The translations under genes were made by a program, and so were the position numbers. This document shows, piece after piece, positions 25,205-34,156 of a stretch of 64,000 bases of DNA; position 1 is the stretch's first letter, and every line of letters begins with the position of its first letter. The stretch is taken from assembly GCA_026196875.1 (NCBI GenBank), contig JAPHTP010000015.1:26009-90008 (forward strand), given 5' to 3'. Source of the stretch: Kangiellaceae bacterium (GTDB lineage Bacteria > Pseudomonadota > Gammaproteobacteria > Enterobacterales > Kangiellaceae). The notes beneath the pieces are model-generated. The model searched no databases. It was given only the letters and a program-made list of their open reading frames with translations, and had not been told where the DNA came from.

Positions 25205-27355
25205 ATGGCAAAACAAAATCTAAAGTCGTCAGAAAAAAATGTACCTGAGATTTCTGGTGACGGTGCTGACAAGACAGTTGAAATTGATAATAGTCACTTT
25301 ATTAATCGCGAAATTTCCCAGTTGTTGTTTAATGCTAGAGTACTTGAACAGTCTTTAGATAAGCGCCATCCTTTATTAGAAAGATTAAAATTCCTGTTAA
25401 TTTTTAGTAGCAATTTGGACGAGTTTTTCGAGGTCCGTGTCGCTAAGCTTAAACTTCAAGTCCGCTATGGGCGGGAAGTCTTTGGGCCTGATGGATTACC
25501 GCCTAAAACAGTTTTAAAGCGATTGGCAGAGCGTTGCCATAACCTTATTCAAAAACAATATCAGATATTAAATGATGTGCTTCTGCCTGAGCTATCGAAT
25601 GAAGGAGTTAAATTCTTAAGGAGAGAAGACTGGACTGAGGAAAACCGTATTTGGATAAAAGAATACTTTGATAAAGAAGTTGCCCCAATTATTAGTCCGA
25701 TTGCACTTGATCCCGCTCATCCATTTCCCTTGCTTGTCAACAAGAGCCTGAATTTTATTGTTACCTTAAAAGGTAAGGATGCATTTGGCCGGGAGTCAAG
25801 ACTGGCAATCGTGCCGGCTCCACGATCACTGCCACGTTTAATTAAACTACCTAAAAAATCTGAAGCCGGTGAAGACGAGTTTATTTTCCTGTCGGCAATC
25901 ATCCATGAATACATAGATGACTTTTTTCACGGTATGAAAGCCACTGGTTGTTATCAGTTTAGGGTTACACGTAACTCCGATTTGGAAGTAGACGATAAAG
26001 AAGTGGAGGATATCGCCGCGGAAGTTAAGGGGAAGTTGTTTAACCGCCGTTATGGCCATGCGGTAAGGATTGAAGTGGTTGATAATTGCCCCGACTCAAT
26101 TGTTGAATTCTTACTGGAGAAGTTTGAATTAACAGAGCGAGATCTCTATCGCTGTGATGGACCTGTTAACTTACAGCGCTTATTTACGGTTTTTTCGATG
26201 CTAGATAAACCTACATTGGAGTATCCAGAATTTTCCCCTGAGCTACCTGCTGACTTAGCACCGGAAAAAAATTTATTCGACTCAATTAAATCAAAAGACT
26301 ATTTGTTGCTACATCCTTATTCGTCTTTCAATCCGGTGTTGGATTTATTAAGGCAAGCTGCGAGTGACCCTGAAGTTATGTCAATTAAGCAGACACTCTA
26401 CCGCGTGGGACATAATTCGGAAATCGTTAATATTCTTGACCAAGCAGCGCGCAACGGTAAAGAAGTAACCGTAGTAATTGAGTTAAAAGCGAGGTTTGAT
26501 GAGAAGGAAAATTTGGCTCTTGCGAGTAGATTGCAACAAGCCGGTGCAGTAGTTTGTTATGGCGTTGTTGGTTATAAAACGCATGCGAAAATGATGATGA
26601 TTTTGCGTAGGGAGGGAGGTAGTTTTGCAAGATATGTTCATTTAGGTACAGGTAACTATCACGCGAGAAATGCCAAGATTTACACTGATTATAGTTTGTT
26701 TACCGGCGATAAAGAACTGTGTGAAGACGTCCATAAAATATTTCAGCAATTGACAGGGATGGGGAAAACCTTGCCAATGAAGCATATATTTAATGCACCT
26801 TTTACCTTGCAAAAAAAAATAAGCAAGCTAATTGAAAATGAGACCAAGGCGGCGAAACAAGGAGAACTTGCCCGAATTATAATTAAGGCAAATGGACTAA
26901 CCGACAAGCAAATAATTGAAAAGCTTTATGAAGCGTCCCAAGCCGGAGTTCAGGTCGATTTGATCATTCGCGGGATGTGTTCTTTAAGACCCGGTGTGCA
27001 AGGGGTATCAGAAAACATTCGCGTAAAATCTATAATAGGTCGGTTCCTTGAGCATAACCGAGCGTTCTATTTCCAAAATGCAACTAACCAGGTCTATTGT
27101 AGTAGTGCCGATTTAATGAAACGTAATCTTCATAGGCGAATTGAAACCTGCTTTCCTATTCTTTCCAATAAGCTAAAGAATAGAGTATTAAAAGATTTAG
27201 AATTATTTATGGCAGATGAAGGTCAGTCTTGGGTATTAGATGTAAACGGTGACTATCGCCTGATTAGTGACAAACCAAATCAGAAATTAGTTCAACAAAT
27301 TCTATTAGATGCGCACTGTGATACCGCGGCTACCGAAGAGGTATCGCCGCTTTAG
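25205..27355 (+). CDS. ppk1: polyphosphate kinase 1
   Basis: 716 residues, the usual PPK1 length (about 690-740). It reversibly polymerises the gamma-phosphate of ATP into inorganic polyphosphate. Domains: N-terminal helical bundle (NREISQLLFNARVLEQ), head domain, and two phospholipase-D-like C domains. The phospho-acceptor histidine is His460 in GYKTHAKMM; a second conserved stretch LGTGNYHARNAKIYTD follows. The C-terminal PLD half contains LIIRGMCSLRPG and FLEHNRAFYF. The N-terminus is preceded by a polar extension of about 30 residues. A Pho box drives it, and ppx converges from the opposite strand with a 4-bp overlap of the two 3' ends. Confidence 0.97.
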   Translation: MAKQNLKSSEKNVPEISGDGADKTVEIDNSHFINREISQLLFNARVLEQSLDKRHPLLERLKFLLIFSSNLDEFFEVRVAKLKLQVRYGREVFGPDGLPPKTVLKRLAERCHNLIQKQYQILNDVLLPELSNEGVKFLRREDWTEENRIWIKEYFDKEVAPIISPIALDPAHPFPLLVNKSLNFIVTLKGKDAFGRESRLAIVPAPRSLPRLIKLPKKSEAGEDEFIFLSAIIHEYIDDFFHGMKATGCYQFRVTRNSDLEVDDKEVEDIAAEVKGKLFNRRYGHAVRIEVVDNCPDSIVEFLLEKFELTERDLYRCDGPVNLQRLFTVFSMLDKPTLEYPEFSPELPADLAPEKNLFDSIKSKDYLLLHPYSSFNPVLDLLRQAASDPEVMSIKQTLYRVGHNSEIVNILDQAARNGKEVTVVIELKARFDEKENLALASRLQQAGAVVCYGVVGYKTHAKMMMILRREGGSFARYVHLGTGNYHARNAKIYTDYSLFTGDKELCEDVHKIFQQLTGMGKTLPMKHIFNAPFTLQKKISKLIENETKAAKQGELARIIIKANGLTDKQIIEKLYEASQAGVQVDLIIRGMCSLRPGVQGVSENIRVKSIIGRFLEHNRAFYFQNATNQVYCSSADLMKRNLHRRIETCFPILSNKLKNRVLKDLELFMADEGQSWVLDVNGDYRLISDKPNQKLVQQILLDAHCDTAATEEVSPL

Positions 27356-28863
27356 TCATCTTTTATATTTAGAGTAAGCTCGATGCCTGCCTTCTCCCAG
27401 TAGGCAGATTCCAGATGAAGCGCTTGGCGGATCAATGAGTGTTTTTGAATCCAGTTTCCGTCCAAAATGATCGCAAACTTATCCTGTTTTATTGAAAGCG
27501 CTATGTGACCGCTACGGTTATTCTTTCCATTTTGACCAATAATGCTAGTTAGACGCAGAATAAGAATCGTCGTCAAAAAAGCACGCTTTTGATTTTTATC
27601 AAAAAGTGTTTCATCAAATATTTCCAAACATAATTTGCGCCTGTGATTTTTGACGATAGCAGAAAGAATTTTTCTTTCCTTGATTGTAAATCCACTGAGT
27701 TCGCTATGCTCGATTAAATAGGCACTATGCTTATGGTATTGGCTATGACTAATTGACAATCCAATCCGACAACATTGAGCTGCCCAGTCGAGAAAGTGAA
27801 GGTGTTCAGGAGAAAGTATGCTGTCTCGTCCTTGTTCAATATTGGATGCGAGTTTACGGCAGATTTTCCGGTAAAGTTTACTCTTTACTTCGGATACATG
27901 ATAGCGATGACTCAGCGCTTGAATACTCCGCTGGCGGATATCCTCAGCTTTTAATCTACCAATTAAATCATAAAGAATTCCTTCTCTTAAGCCGCCACGA
28001 GAAATGTGTAGATGTTTAATTCCCAATGCTTGAAAGATTGCTGTGCAGATTGCGACTCCGGGTACAATCGTTTTTTCTCTGAGAGGTTTTAGACCGCTAA
28101 TTTCGATATCACTAAATTTCTCGAAATCAAGCAGCATCATCTTTAGTTTTTTTAATCCTGCTAAAGTTATCCCTTCATCGCTTAGTTGGTTTTCAATAAG
28201 AATTCTTTCAATAGCCTTAAAAGTTCCTGCTGAACCGACGGCATTTTCCCAAGATTTATTTGGAAAATCCTTCTTTATATTAGCTAGCTCCAGCTTTGCT
28301 GCTTTTACCGCCCGTTGAAAATTTTGCCCGCTAATTACTTCATCAGGGAAATAGCGTCTAAAGGCAACGCATCCCATGCGTAAACTTTCCGCATTTTTTA
28401 GTCTAAAGTTTTTGCCGATAATAAATTCTGTGGATCCGCCACCAATGTCGGTAACCAGGTTTTTAGTATGTTGAGCGATGCTGCTCCAAGAATGATTGAC
28501 GCCTAGATAGATAAGGCGGGCTTCTTCTATACCGGATACGATATCAATCGATATGTCACCTAATCGTTTCTCGAGTTGTGCAACGTATCCGTCGGCATTT
28601 TTGGCCGCACGAAGTGTGTTAGTTCCAACGATACGCACGTTCTGTTTGGGGATACTTGCGATCCTTTGGGCAAATCGGTCAATACATTCAATACCTCTTT
28701 GCATTGCATCGGGATGGATACCATCCATTTTGGATAAACCTTCGGCCAACATAACTTTTTCAGATATCGAGTCGAGTATTTTAATCTCATTGTGCTCAAG
28801 TGCAGCGGTCAGCATATGAAAGCTATTTGAGCCCAAGTCAATGGTGGCGTAGAGTTCTTGCAT
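27352..28863 (-). CDS. ppx: exopolyphosphatase (Ppx/GppA family)
   Basis: 503 residues, typical for full-length Ppx. The N-terminal actin-like ATPase fold shows DLGSNSFHML (residues about 7-16), the conserved glutamate region GIEEARLIYLG and phosphate loop TDIGGGSTEF. The C-terminal half is an HD-like helical domain (SLSHRYHVSEVKSKLYRK onward, ISHSQYHKHSAYLIEHS). It removes terminal phosphates from polyphosphate and may also act on pppGpp; Ppx versus GppA cannot be settled without alignment, but the length and ppk1 as neighbour favour Ppx. It faces ppk1 tail to tail with 4 bp overlap and no terminator between, so the two transcripts may overlap. Confidence 0.93.
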   Translation of the reverse strand: MQELYATIDLGSNSFHMLTAALEHNEIKILDSISEKVMLAEGLSKMDGIHPDAMQRGIECIDRFAQRIASIPKQNVRIVGTNTLRAAKNADGYVAQLEKRLGDISIDIVSGIEEARLIYLGVNHSWSSIAQHTKNLVTDIGGGSTEFIIGKNFRLKNAESLRMGCVAFRRYFPDEVISGQNFQRAVKAAKLELANIKKDFPNKSWENAVGSAGTFKAIERILIENQLSDEGITLAGLKKLKMMLLDFEKFSDIEISGLKPLREKTIVPGVAICTAIFQALGIKHLHISRGGLREGILYDLIGRLKAEDIRQRSIQALSHRYHVSEVKSKLYRKICRKLASNIEQGRDSILSPEHLHFLDWAAQCCRIGLSISHSQYHKHSAYLIEHSELSGFTIKERKILSAIVKNHRRKLCLEIFDETLFDKNQKRAFLTTILILRLTSIIGQNGKNNRSGHIALSIKQDKFAIILDGNWIQKHSLIRQALHLESAYWEKAGIELTLNIKDD

Positions 28864-28932
28864 CGAGTTTATAAATTGTTGCTTTGAATTATTTAGTCGG
28901 TCGATAGATGGAGTATTGTCAATAATTACCGA

Positions 28933-30186
28933 CTAGGCAAGCCAGAATCGCCAGTATATATAAAATAGGCTAAATAAAGTCATTAAAATCAGGCAAATAT
29001 AAGCGTACCACTTAAAAAGTCCATTTGGTCGGTGGGACTGTTGCACATGTGGCGAGTTTATCACTTGCAAATTTAGCCAGGCGAAAACTGGAGCGCTTAC
29101 AAAAGAAATAGTGGTGACCAAATCGATTAAAGATTTAATTTGGTGAGTAAATTGGGCAATGATTAACCAGCTGATAATAGATAAAAGCACTAAAGTAATG
29201 ACGTAGGCCTTTTTCTCGTTTGATTGCTTGTTAGTAAGTTGATTCACTGCATTAGACCAAACCTGCGGAAATCCATCAGAAACGGCAAAAGTCGTTGAAA
29301 AGAGTGCGATGAAGCAAATTAATGCGATTAAACCAAAACTCCAATCACCTAGTGCATCGGTATAAACGCCTACAAGTTGCCCTGCGAATTTGCCCGCAGC
29401 CTGAGAAAAACTAAAATCATGACCAAACAAAATGATCACTCCCAGCCACAAAAAAACAACGGCTAAAATAAAACTAGTCACATAGCCGATACGAAAATCT
29501 AATAATGCTGAGCGAATTCTTTCTTCTTTTGATGATATATTTTTCAGGCGTTTAATTGACCACATGGAGTGCCAAACCGAAACTTCAATTGAGGTCGGCA
29601 TCCATCCGATAAGAGCGACAATAAAAGCTATCGCCATTGGCGTGCTTAAATCGGGCACTTGCTGCAACTCAGACTGGCCAATTCCGTACTTATTTAAGGC
29701 AACGCAAAGGGTGGTGATACTCAATATCGCGAGCACCATAACCATCCATTTGAGACTTTCGCTTAACCATTTAAACTTTCCTAAAATTAAAACGAGTGCG
29801 ACAGTGATTAATATGAGAGCCGACCAAACTGCTAAATTGAGGCCGGTACCAAATAAATTTATTGCGAGTGCTGCAGTAACAATAGTTACAGCAGCTTGCA
29901 CAAAGAACATAGTAAAAAATGTTAGCGCGAGGAAACCGTAAAATGCCCAGTTCCCCAGTCTTTTATATCCGTCCAATAAGCTCTCGCCAGTACTCGCGGC
30001 ATACTGCGGGCCAATTTGAAAGAACGGATATTTAATTGCATGAGCGAGTAAGATTATTCCCAAAAGACTAAAGCCATATTCTGCGCCTGCGCGAGTCGAC
30101 TGTACTATGTGTGATACACCTATACTTGTAGCTGCCCAAATAATTCCCGGCCCAACAAGTTTGTATATTGAATTAAGTTTTCCCAT
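28933..30186 (-). CDS. Nramp-superfamily transporter lacking the metal-binding motifs
   Basis: 417 residues from ATG 30186, where family members begin (MGKLNSIYKLVGPGIIWAA); a TTG at 30231 would overlap the LysR gene. About 11 hydrophobic helices are visible. In true Nramp metal transporters helix 1 carries DPGN and helix 6 MPH. Here helix 1 reads AATSIGVSHIVQSTRAGAEY and helix 6 GWMPTSIEVSVWHS, so the metal ligands are missing. Similar divergent members (for example the YcsG type next to oxoprolinase genes) are thought to move small organic molecules. It follows the LysR gene on the same strand and lies divergent from an amidohydrolase operon, which suggests uptake of that operon's substrate. 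Confidence 0.8.
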   Translation of the reverse strand: MGKLNSIYKLVGPGIIWAATSIGVSHIVQSTRAGAEYGFSLLGIILLAHAIKYPFFQIGPQYAASTGESLLDGYKRLGNWAFYGFLALTFFTMFFVQAAVTIVTAALAINLFGTGLNLAVWSALILITVALVLILGKFKWLSESLKWMVMVLAILSITTLCVALNKYGIGQSELQQVPDLSTPMAIAFIVALIGWMPTSIEVSVWHSMWSIKRLKNISSKEERIRSALLDFRIGYVTSFILAVVFLWLGVIILFGHDFSFSQAAGKFAGQLVGVYTDALGDWSFGLIALICFIALFSTTFAVSDGFPQVWSNAVNQLTNKQSNEKKAYVITLVLLSIISWLIIAQFTHQIKSLIDLVTTISFVSAPVFAWLNLQVINSPHVQQSHRPNGLFKWYAYICLILMTLFSLFYIYWRFWLA

Positions 30187-30208
30187 ATGAATTAATGACG
30201 GTTCCAGT

Positions 30209-31123
30209 TTAATATTTGCCTTTTCCAGCAAGGTCTATTTGTTTGAAATGTTGTTGGGCTTCTTCAATGAAGGTTTTGACATTAATTGAGAGCTCGCACC
30301 GATGTGGATAGAGCGCGTAGATCCCTAAAGAATTGATACTAAATAGTGGGAGTAACTCTACCAGTTGCTTATTTTCTACGTACTCTCTAACAGAGTAGTA
30401 AGGCGCTTGTATTATTCCTTGTGAATTGGCAGCTGCTTCATTTAACAACCGCCCGTTATTTGATTGGTATGCCCAAGGAAATTTGCTCTTTTTTATCTCC
30501 TTTTTAACCTTAAAAATCCACTGATCGCTTCTAACGCTATGGCTAAAAAATAAGAGTTGATGATTATGCAAGTCATCGAGTGAGTGTGGCGTTCCATTGA
30601 GTGATAAGTATTCGGGGCTAGCCCATAGAGCCAGGCGCGTTTTTGAGATTGAACGTGCAATATAGCTGGAGTCGGGAAGTTCAGGCGCAATCCGAAAAAC
30701 AAGATCGACATTTTCATCTAACAAGTCAATCGGAGAGTTGGTCAACTGAATATCTAGTCGCACTTCAGGATACTTTGCTCGGTATATTTGCATGAGTGGC
30801 GCAAAATACTGACCCCCAAATTCGACGCTGGTAGAAATGACTAATTTTCCTTTAGGTTGCTCATTGTACTCGACCATGGACTGATCAAGTAAGTTTAGCT
30901 TTTTGAGTAACGGCTTAACCTGAGAATAGTATTTTTGTCCGGCCTCAGTAATTGTTACTTTGCGGGTATTTCGCATTAGTAACAGGCAACCCAATTCACT
31001 TTCAAGATTTTTCACATATCGACCAACCATGGTCGCTGAAATGTTCAACTGCCTTGCTGCAGAGGCAAAATTTTTTTTATCGCAAACGAGGCAAAATGCC
31101 TCTAGTGCGTGAAGCTTATTCAT
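30209..31123 (-). CDS. LysR-family transcriptional regulator
   Basis: 304 residues. N-terminal HTH at about 4-62: LHALEAFCLVCDKKNFASAA, then QLNISATMVGRYVKNLESEL and LLMRNTRKVTITEAGQKYY. The periplasmic-binding-protein-like effector domain spans about 90-300 (GKLVISTSVEFGGQYFAPLM). It belongs to the CrgA/AaeR-like group that usually controls a divergent operon. It is read divergently from the amidohydrolase-RidA gene with 182 bp between them and is followed by the Nramp-like transporter. A TTTATA-CAC-TATAAA palindrome lies in the divergent gap. Effector unknown. Confidence 0.93.
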   Translation of the reverse strand: MNKLHALEAFCLVCDKKNFASAARQLNISATMVGRYVKNLESELGCLLLMRNTRKVTITEAGQKYYSQVKPLLKKLNLLDQSMVEYNEQPKGKLVISTSVEFGGQYFAPLMQIYRAKYPEVRLDIQLTNSPIDLLDENVDLVFRIAPELPDSSYIARSISKTRLALWASPEYLSLNGTPHSLDDLHNHQLLFFSHSVRSDQWIFKVKKEIKKSKFPWAYQSNNGRLLNEAAANSQGIIQAPYYSVREYVENKQLVELLPLFSINSLGIYALYPHRCELSINVKTFIEEAQQHFKQIDLAGKGKY

Positions 31124-31220
31124 AGCGAACGGTATCCAGTTATTTAACCCTTTATTTTTATTGAAAAAAATTGTTGATAGCGAAAGTTGATATGATATCC
31201 GATTAAGTCTCTCTTATTGG

Positions 31221-31235
31221 TTTATACACTATAAA
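31221..31235. promoter_or_regulatory. candidate LysR operator
   Basis: TTTATA-CAC-TATAAA, a perfect 6-bp inverted repeat containing the T-N11-A core of LysR sites. It lies 98 bp upstream of the LysR gene and 71 bp upstream of the divergent amidohydrolase start. AT-rich sequence makes chance symmetry possible. Confidence 0.4.
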
Positions 31236-31305
31236 CTATATGTGCATTCATTGTTGGTGTTTTTAGTTGCAAAATAGATCTTTTAGATACCTTTGGAGAA
31301 GCTAA

Positions 31306-32967
31306 GTGAAATCAATGCGAGTATTGGCATTATGCCTGATTTTGCAAACATCAATCGCCGTAGCGAGTCAGAAGTCAAATACCCAAGTCACCAAAATTCT
31401 TCTCAAAAATGCCAATATCGTCGATGTTGTTAACTTAACGATCCGCAAGGAGCAATCGGTTCTTATAGAACAAAACAAAATCGTTAGAGTAGCCCCCTCA
31501 AAGAAGTTGTCTAAATCTAAAAACGCAGTTGTAATTGACCTCAAGAATAAATATATCGTTCCAGGACTGATTGACGCACATGTGCATCATGCCACCGATC
31601 CGGATGGTTGGGATCAACTAAACGAAACTAAAAAGCGCCTCAGCGGGCTTATCAAGGGTGGTGTGACTAGTGTCCGTGATATGGGAGGGGATGCGCGTGC
31701 GCTTGCTTACCTAAAGCGACAGGCAGAGGTGGGAACCATTTTATCCCCTGATATCTTCTTTTCAGTCATTATCGGTGGCGAGAGTTTCTTTTCGGATCCC
31801 CGAACCGTGTCATCGGCCAAAGGGCGTAAACCAGGTGATACAGCTTGGATGAGAGCGGTTGACTTAGAAAGTGATTTTGACTCGATCATGTTACAAGCAA
31901 AAGGTATAGGTGCCACCGGTATCAAGATATACGCAGATGTTGAAGCAGACCTTGTTTCGTCACTTGCACAACATGCTAATCAACACGACTTGAAAGTTTG
32001 GTCGCACGCTTATATCGGTCCTTCGAAACCATCGCAAACTGTTCAAGCAGGGGTTGAAACTATTTCTCATGCCACCGATCTGTCCGCAGAACTAGTGAAA
32101 GATTTTAAACATTGGCGCCGAAATAGCGGCAAGTTTGACCAACAAACTCTTTCAAAATTACTTGACGCTAATAACTATCAGCAGTTGCTTTCATTGATGA
32201 AAGAGAAGGGGACTATCTTAGATGCGACCATGACTGTTTTTGAGCAACGAGCCGAAGCCAATGAGAAGTCCGCGTTAATGCACAAACTTAGCGTAGAAAT
32301 GACAAGGCTAGCATTTGAAAGTGGAATTACCATTGCTGCCGGCACCGATGCATTTTCCGATTTAACCAAGAACGAATTACCTAAAATTCATCGTGAGCTA
32401 GCATTGTTTGTTAGCGAAGTCGGCATGTCTCCTATTCAAGCGATTCAAACCGCAACTTTAAACTCAGCCAAAGTTATTGGAATTGACCAGATAGTTGGTT
32501 CTATAGAAAAAGGTAAAACCGCTAACCTGCTTATTGTGAACTCAGATCCTTCTGAAAATATCGGAAACTTATCCGATATTGCTCATGTTATTAAAAACGG
32601 TAAATTCATCGGTCTCGGCAACGATCCTAGATTACCTTTTGTAAACTCGAGAGAGACCGGAAATTTGATATTTCTCTCTGGACAAATTGGCAATTTACCC
32701 TCAACGATGTCGCTTGCCGGCAAAAGTATTGAAGTCCAGATGAAGCAAGCTATGGATAACATCGGCGCAGAGCTAGCCACTTATAACTTGGATTATTCGA
32801 ATTTGGTTAAGTGTACTTTGATGCTTGCGGATATTGATGAGTGGCAAAAGGCGAATGGAGTATATAAAAAGTACTTCAGAAAAAAGCTGCCTGCCAGGAG
32901 TGCATTCGCAACGAGTGGTCTGGCACTAGATGCCAAAGTTGAAGTTGAATGCATAGCGGAAAAGTAA
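31306..32967 (+). CDS. exported amidohydrolase fused to a RidA domain
   Basis: 553 residues from GTG 31306 (GGAGAAG upstream). A signal peptide (about 1-21) is followed by an amidohydrolase (about 24-440): DAHVHH metal motif, GIKIYADV with the bridging-lysine position, His in VWSHAY and ETISHAT, and the AAGTDAFSD aspartate. Residues about 443-553 are a RidA/YjgF domain: NLIFLSGQIGNLPS, VKCTLMLADIDEW and PARSAFATSGL with the conserved catalytic Arg. RidA proteins hydrolyse reactive enamines/imines. The fusion suggests that the imide or lactam-type product of the first domain is released by the second. It heads an operon with the M19-like gene. Confidence 0.85.
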   Translation: MKSMRVLALCLILQTSIAVASQKSNTQVTKILLKNANIVDVVNLTIRKEQSVLIEQNKIVRVAPSKKLSKSKNAVVIDLKNKYIVPGLIDAHVHHATDPDGWDQLNETKKRLSGLIKGGVTSVRDMGGDARALAYLKRQAEVGTILSPDIFFSVIIGGESFFSDPRTVSSAKGRKPGDTAWMRAVDLESDFDSIMLQAKGIGATGIKIYADVEADLVSSLAQHANQHDLKVWSHAYIGPSKPSQTVQAGVETISHATDLSAELVKDFKHWRRNSGKFDQQTLSKLLDANNYQQLLSLMKEKGTILDATMTVFEQRAEANEKSALMHKLSVEMTRLAFESGITIAAGTDAFSDLTKNELPKIHRELALFVSEVGMSPIQAIQTATLNSAKVIGIDQIVGSIEKGKTANLLIVNSDPSENIGNLSDIAHVIKNGKFIGLGNDPRLPFVNSRETGNLIFLSGQIGNLPSTMSLAGKSIEVQMKQAMDNIGAELATYNLDYSNLVKCTLMLADIDEWQKANGVYKKYFRKKLPARSAFATSGLALDAKVEVECIAEK

Positions 32968-33018
32968 TCCTATAATTGAAAGCAGTTCTAAGACGTCTGA
33001 ATAGATGAGAGGCCTAAA

Positions 33019-34152
33019 TTGATAAATCGCAGACAATTAATCGGTAATGCCTTTAGCGGACTTACGCTGGTCCCCTTTATTGGCGCATCCAGTTCGGTAG
33101 TCGCCTTTGCTAAAAGTGGCAAAGATCTTCAGACATGGGCGAACTACGATAAGTCAGTGGTGATCGATGGCCTAAGTGGTGCTTTCGATTTAACCGAGGG
33201 TAAGATCTCTAAGAAAGCACTTTCTATTTTCAAACGCTCTGGCATATCAGCACTTAATATGACGGTTCCTTATCCGGGAGACGGCTATCTAAGGACTTTG
33301 AAAAAGGTAGATAAAACATTAGAGACTATTGAGAGCAATCAAACACATTTAACCCTGATCAAATTGGCCAAAGATATTCTATCGGCCAAGCTGCAGAATA
33401 AACTCGGTATCATCATGGGGTTTCAGTCGACCGAGATGTTCAGTGAATCGCTTAAAGAAATCGCATTTTTTGCCAGTAAAGGTGTCAAGATTATGCAGCT
33501 CTCTTACAATGGTGCGTCGCAATTTGGCAGTGGCGGCCTGGTCAAAACTGATAGTGGGGTTAGCGATTTAGGCAAAAAAGCTATCCGTGAAATGGAAAAA
33601 AATAAAGTTCTGGTCGATCTATCTCATTCGGGCAAAAAGACTGTCGCTTCGGCAATTTCTTTTTCCAAAAGGCCGCTGGTTATATCTCACACTGGTTGCA
33701 ACGCTATTTATCAACACCCTCGGAATAATGATGATAAAGAACTGAAAGCTGTTGCCGAGTCAGGAGGCTTGGCAGGGATTTACCTAATGCCCTTTCTCGA
33801 AGGGGGCACTCACGAGATTAAAGCCGAAATGGTGATAAAGCACATTATGCATGCCCTAAAAGTTTGTGGAGAGGAACATGTAGCGATTGGCAGTGATCAG
33901 GAGGTAATTCCGGTTAACGATACACCTCAATATCGCGAAATGATCCGTAAGGAAGTTGAACGAAGAATTGCTGCGGGGATCTCCGCACCTGGAGAAACAC
34001 CTAACAGACCTCCTTTTATTGCTGAGTTGAATAGTGAACGAAGAATGGAACAAATAGCCTTTAGGCTGCAGCAGAAAGGTCTCAGTGATAGAGTTATAGA
34101 AAAAATTCTCGGTGAGAATTGGTTGCGTGTATTTGGCGAAGTGTGGGGATAA
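33019..34152 (+). CDS. M19 (renal dipeptidase)-like protein with altered metal site, Tat-type signal
   Basis: 377 residues from TTG 33019 (GAGAGG upstream). A twin-arginine-like leader (NRRQLIGNAFSGLTLVPF) suggests export. The TIM-barrel of membrane dipeptidases is recognisable: LVDLSHSG, SHTGCNAIYQHPRNNDDKEL and HVAIGSDQE. But the first metal motif DGHxD has become DGLSG (Leu52, Gly54), and the bridging Glu of GVEG is Gln136 in MGFQSTEM. Two histidines, the Arg of HPRN and the last Asp remain. So either a one-metal variant with another substrate, or an inactive homologue. It lies 51 bp after the amidohydrolase-RidA gene and 4 bp before the next gene: one operon. Confidence 0.82.
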   Translation: MINRRQLIGNAFSGLTLVPFIGASSSVVAFAKSGKDLQTWANYDKSVVIDGLSGAFDLTEGKISKKALSIFKRSGISALNMTVPYPGDGYLRTLKKVDKTLETIESNQTHLTLIKLAKDILSAKLQNKLGIIMGFQSTEMFSESLKEIAFFASKGVKIMQLSYNGASQFGSGGLVKTDSGVSDLGKKAIREMEKNKVLVDLSHSGKKTVASAISFSKRPLVISHTGCNAIYQHPRNNDDKELKAVAESGGLAGIYLMPFLEGGTHEIKAEMVIKHIMHALKVCGEEHVAIGSDQEVIPVNDTPQYREMIRKEVERRIAAGISAPGETPNRPPFIAELNSERRMEQIAFRLQQKGLSDRVIEKILGENWLRVFGEVWG

Positions 34153-34156
34153 AGCA

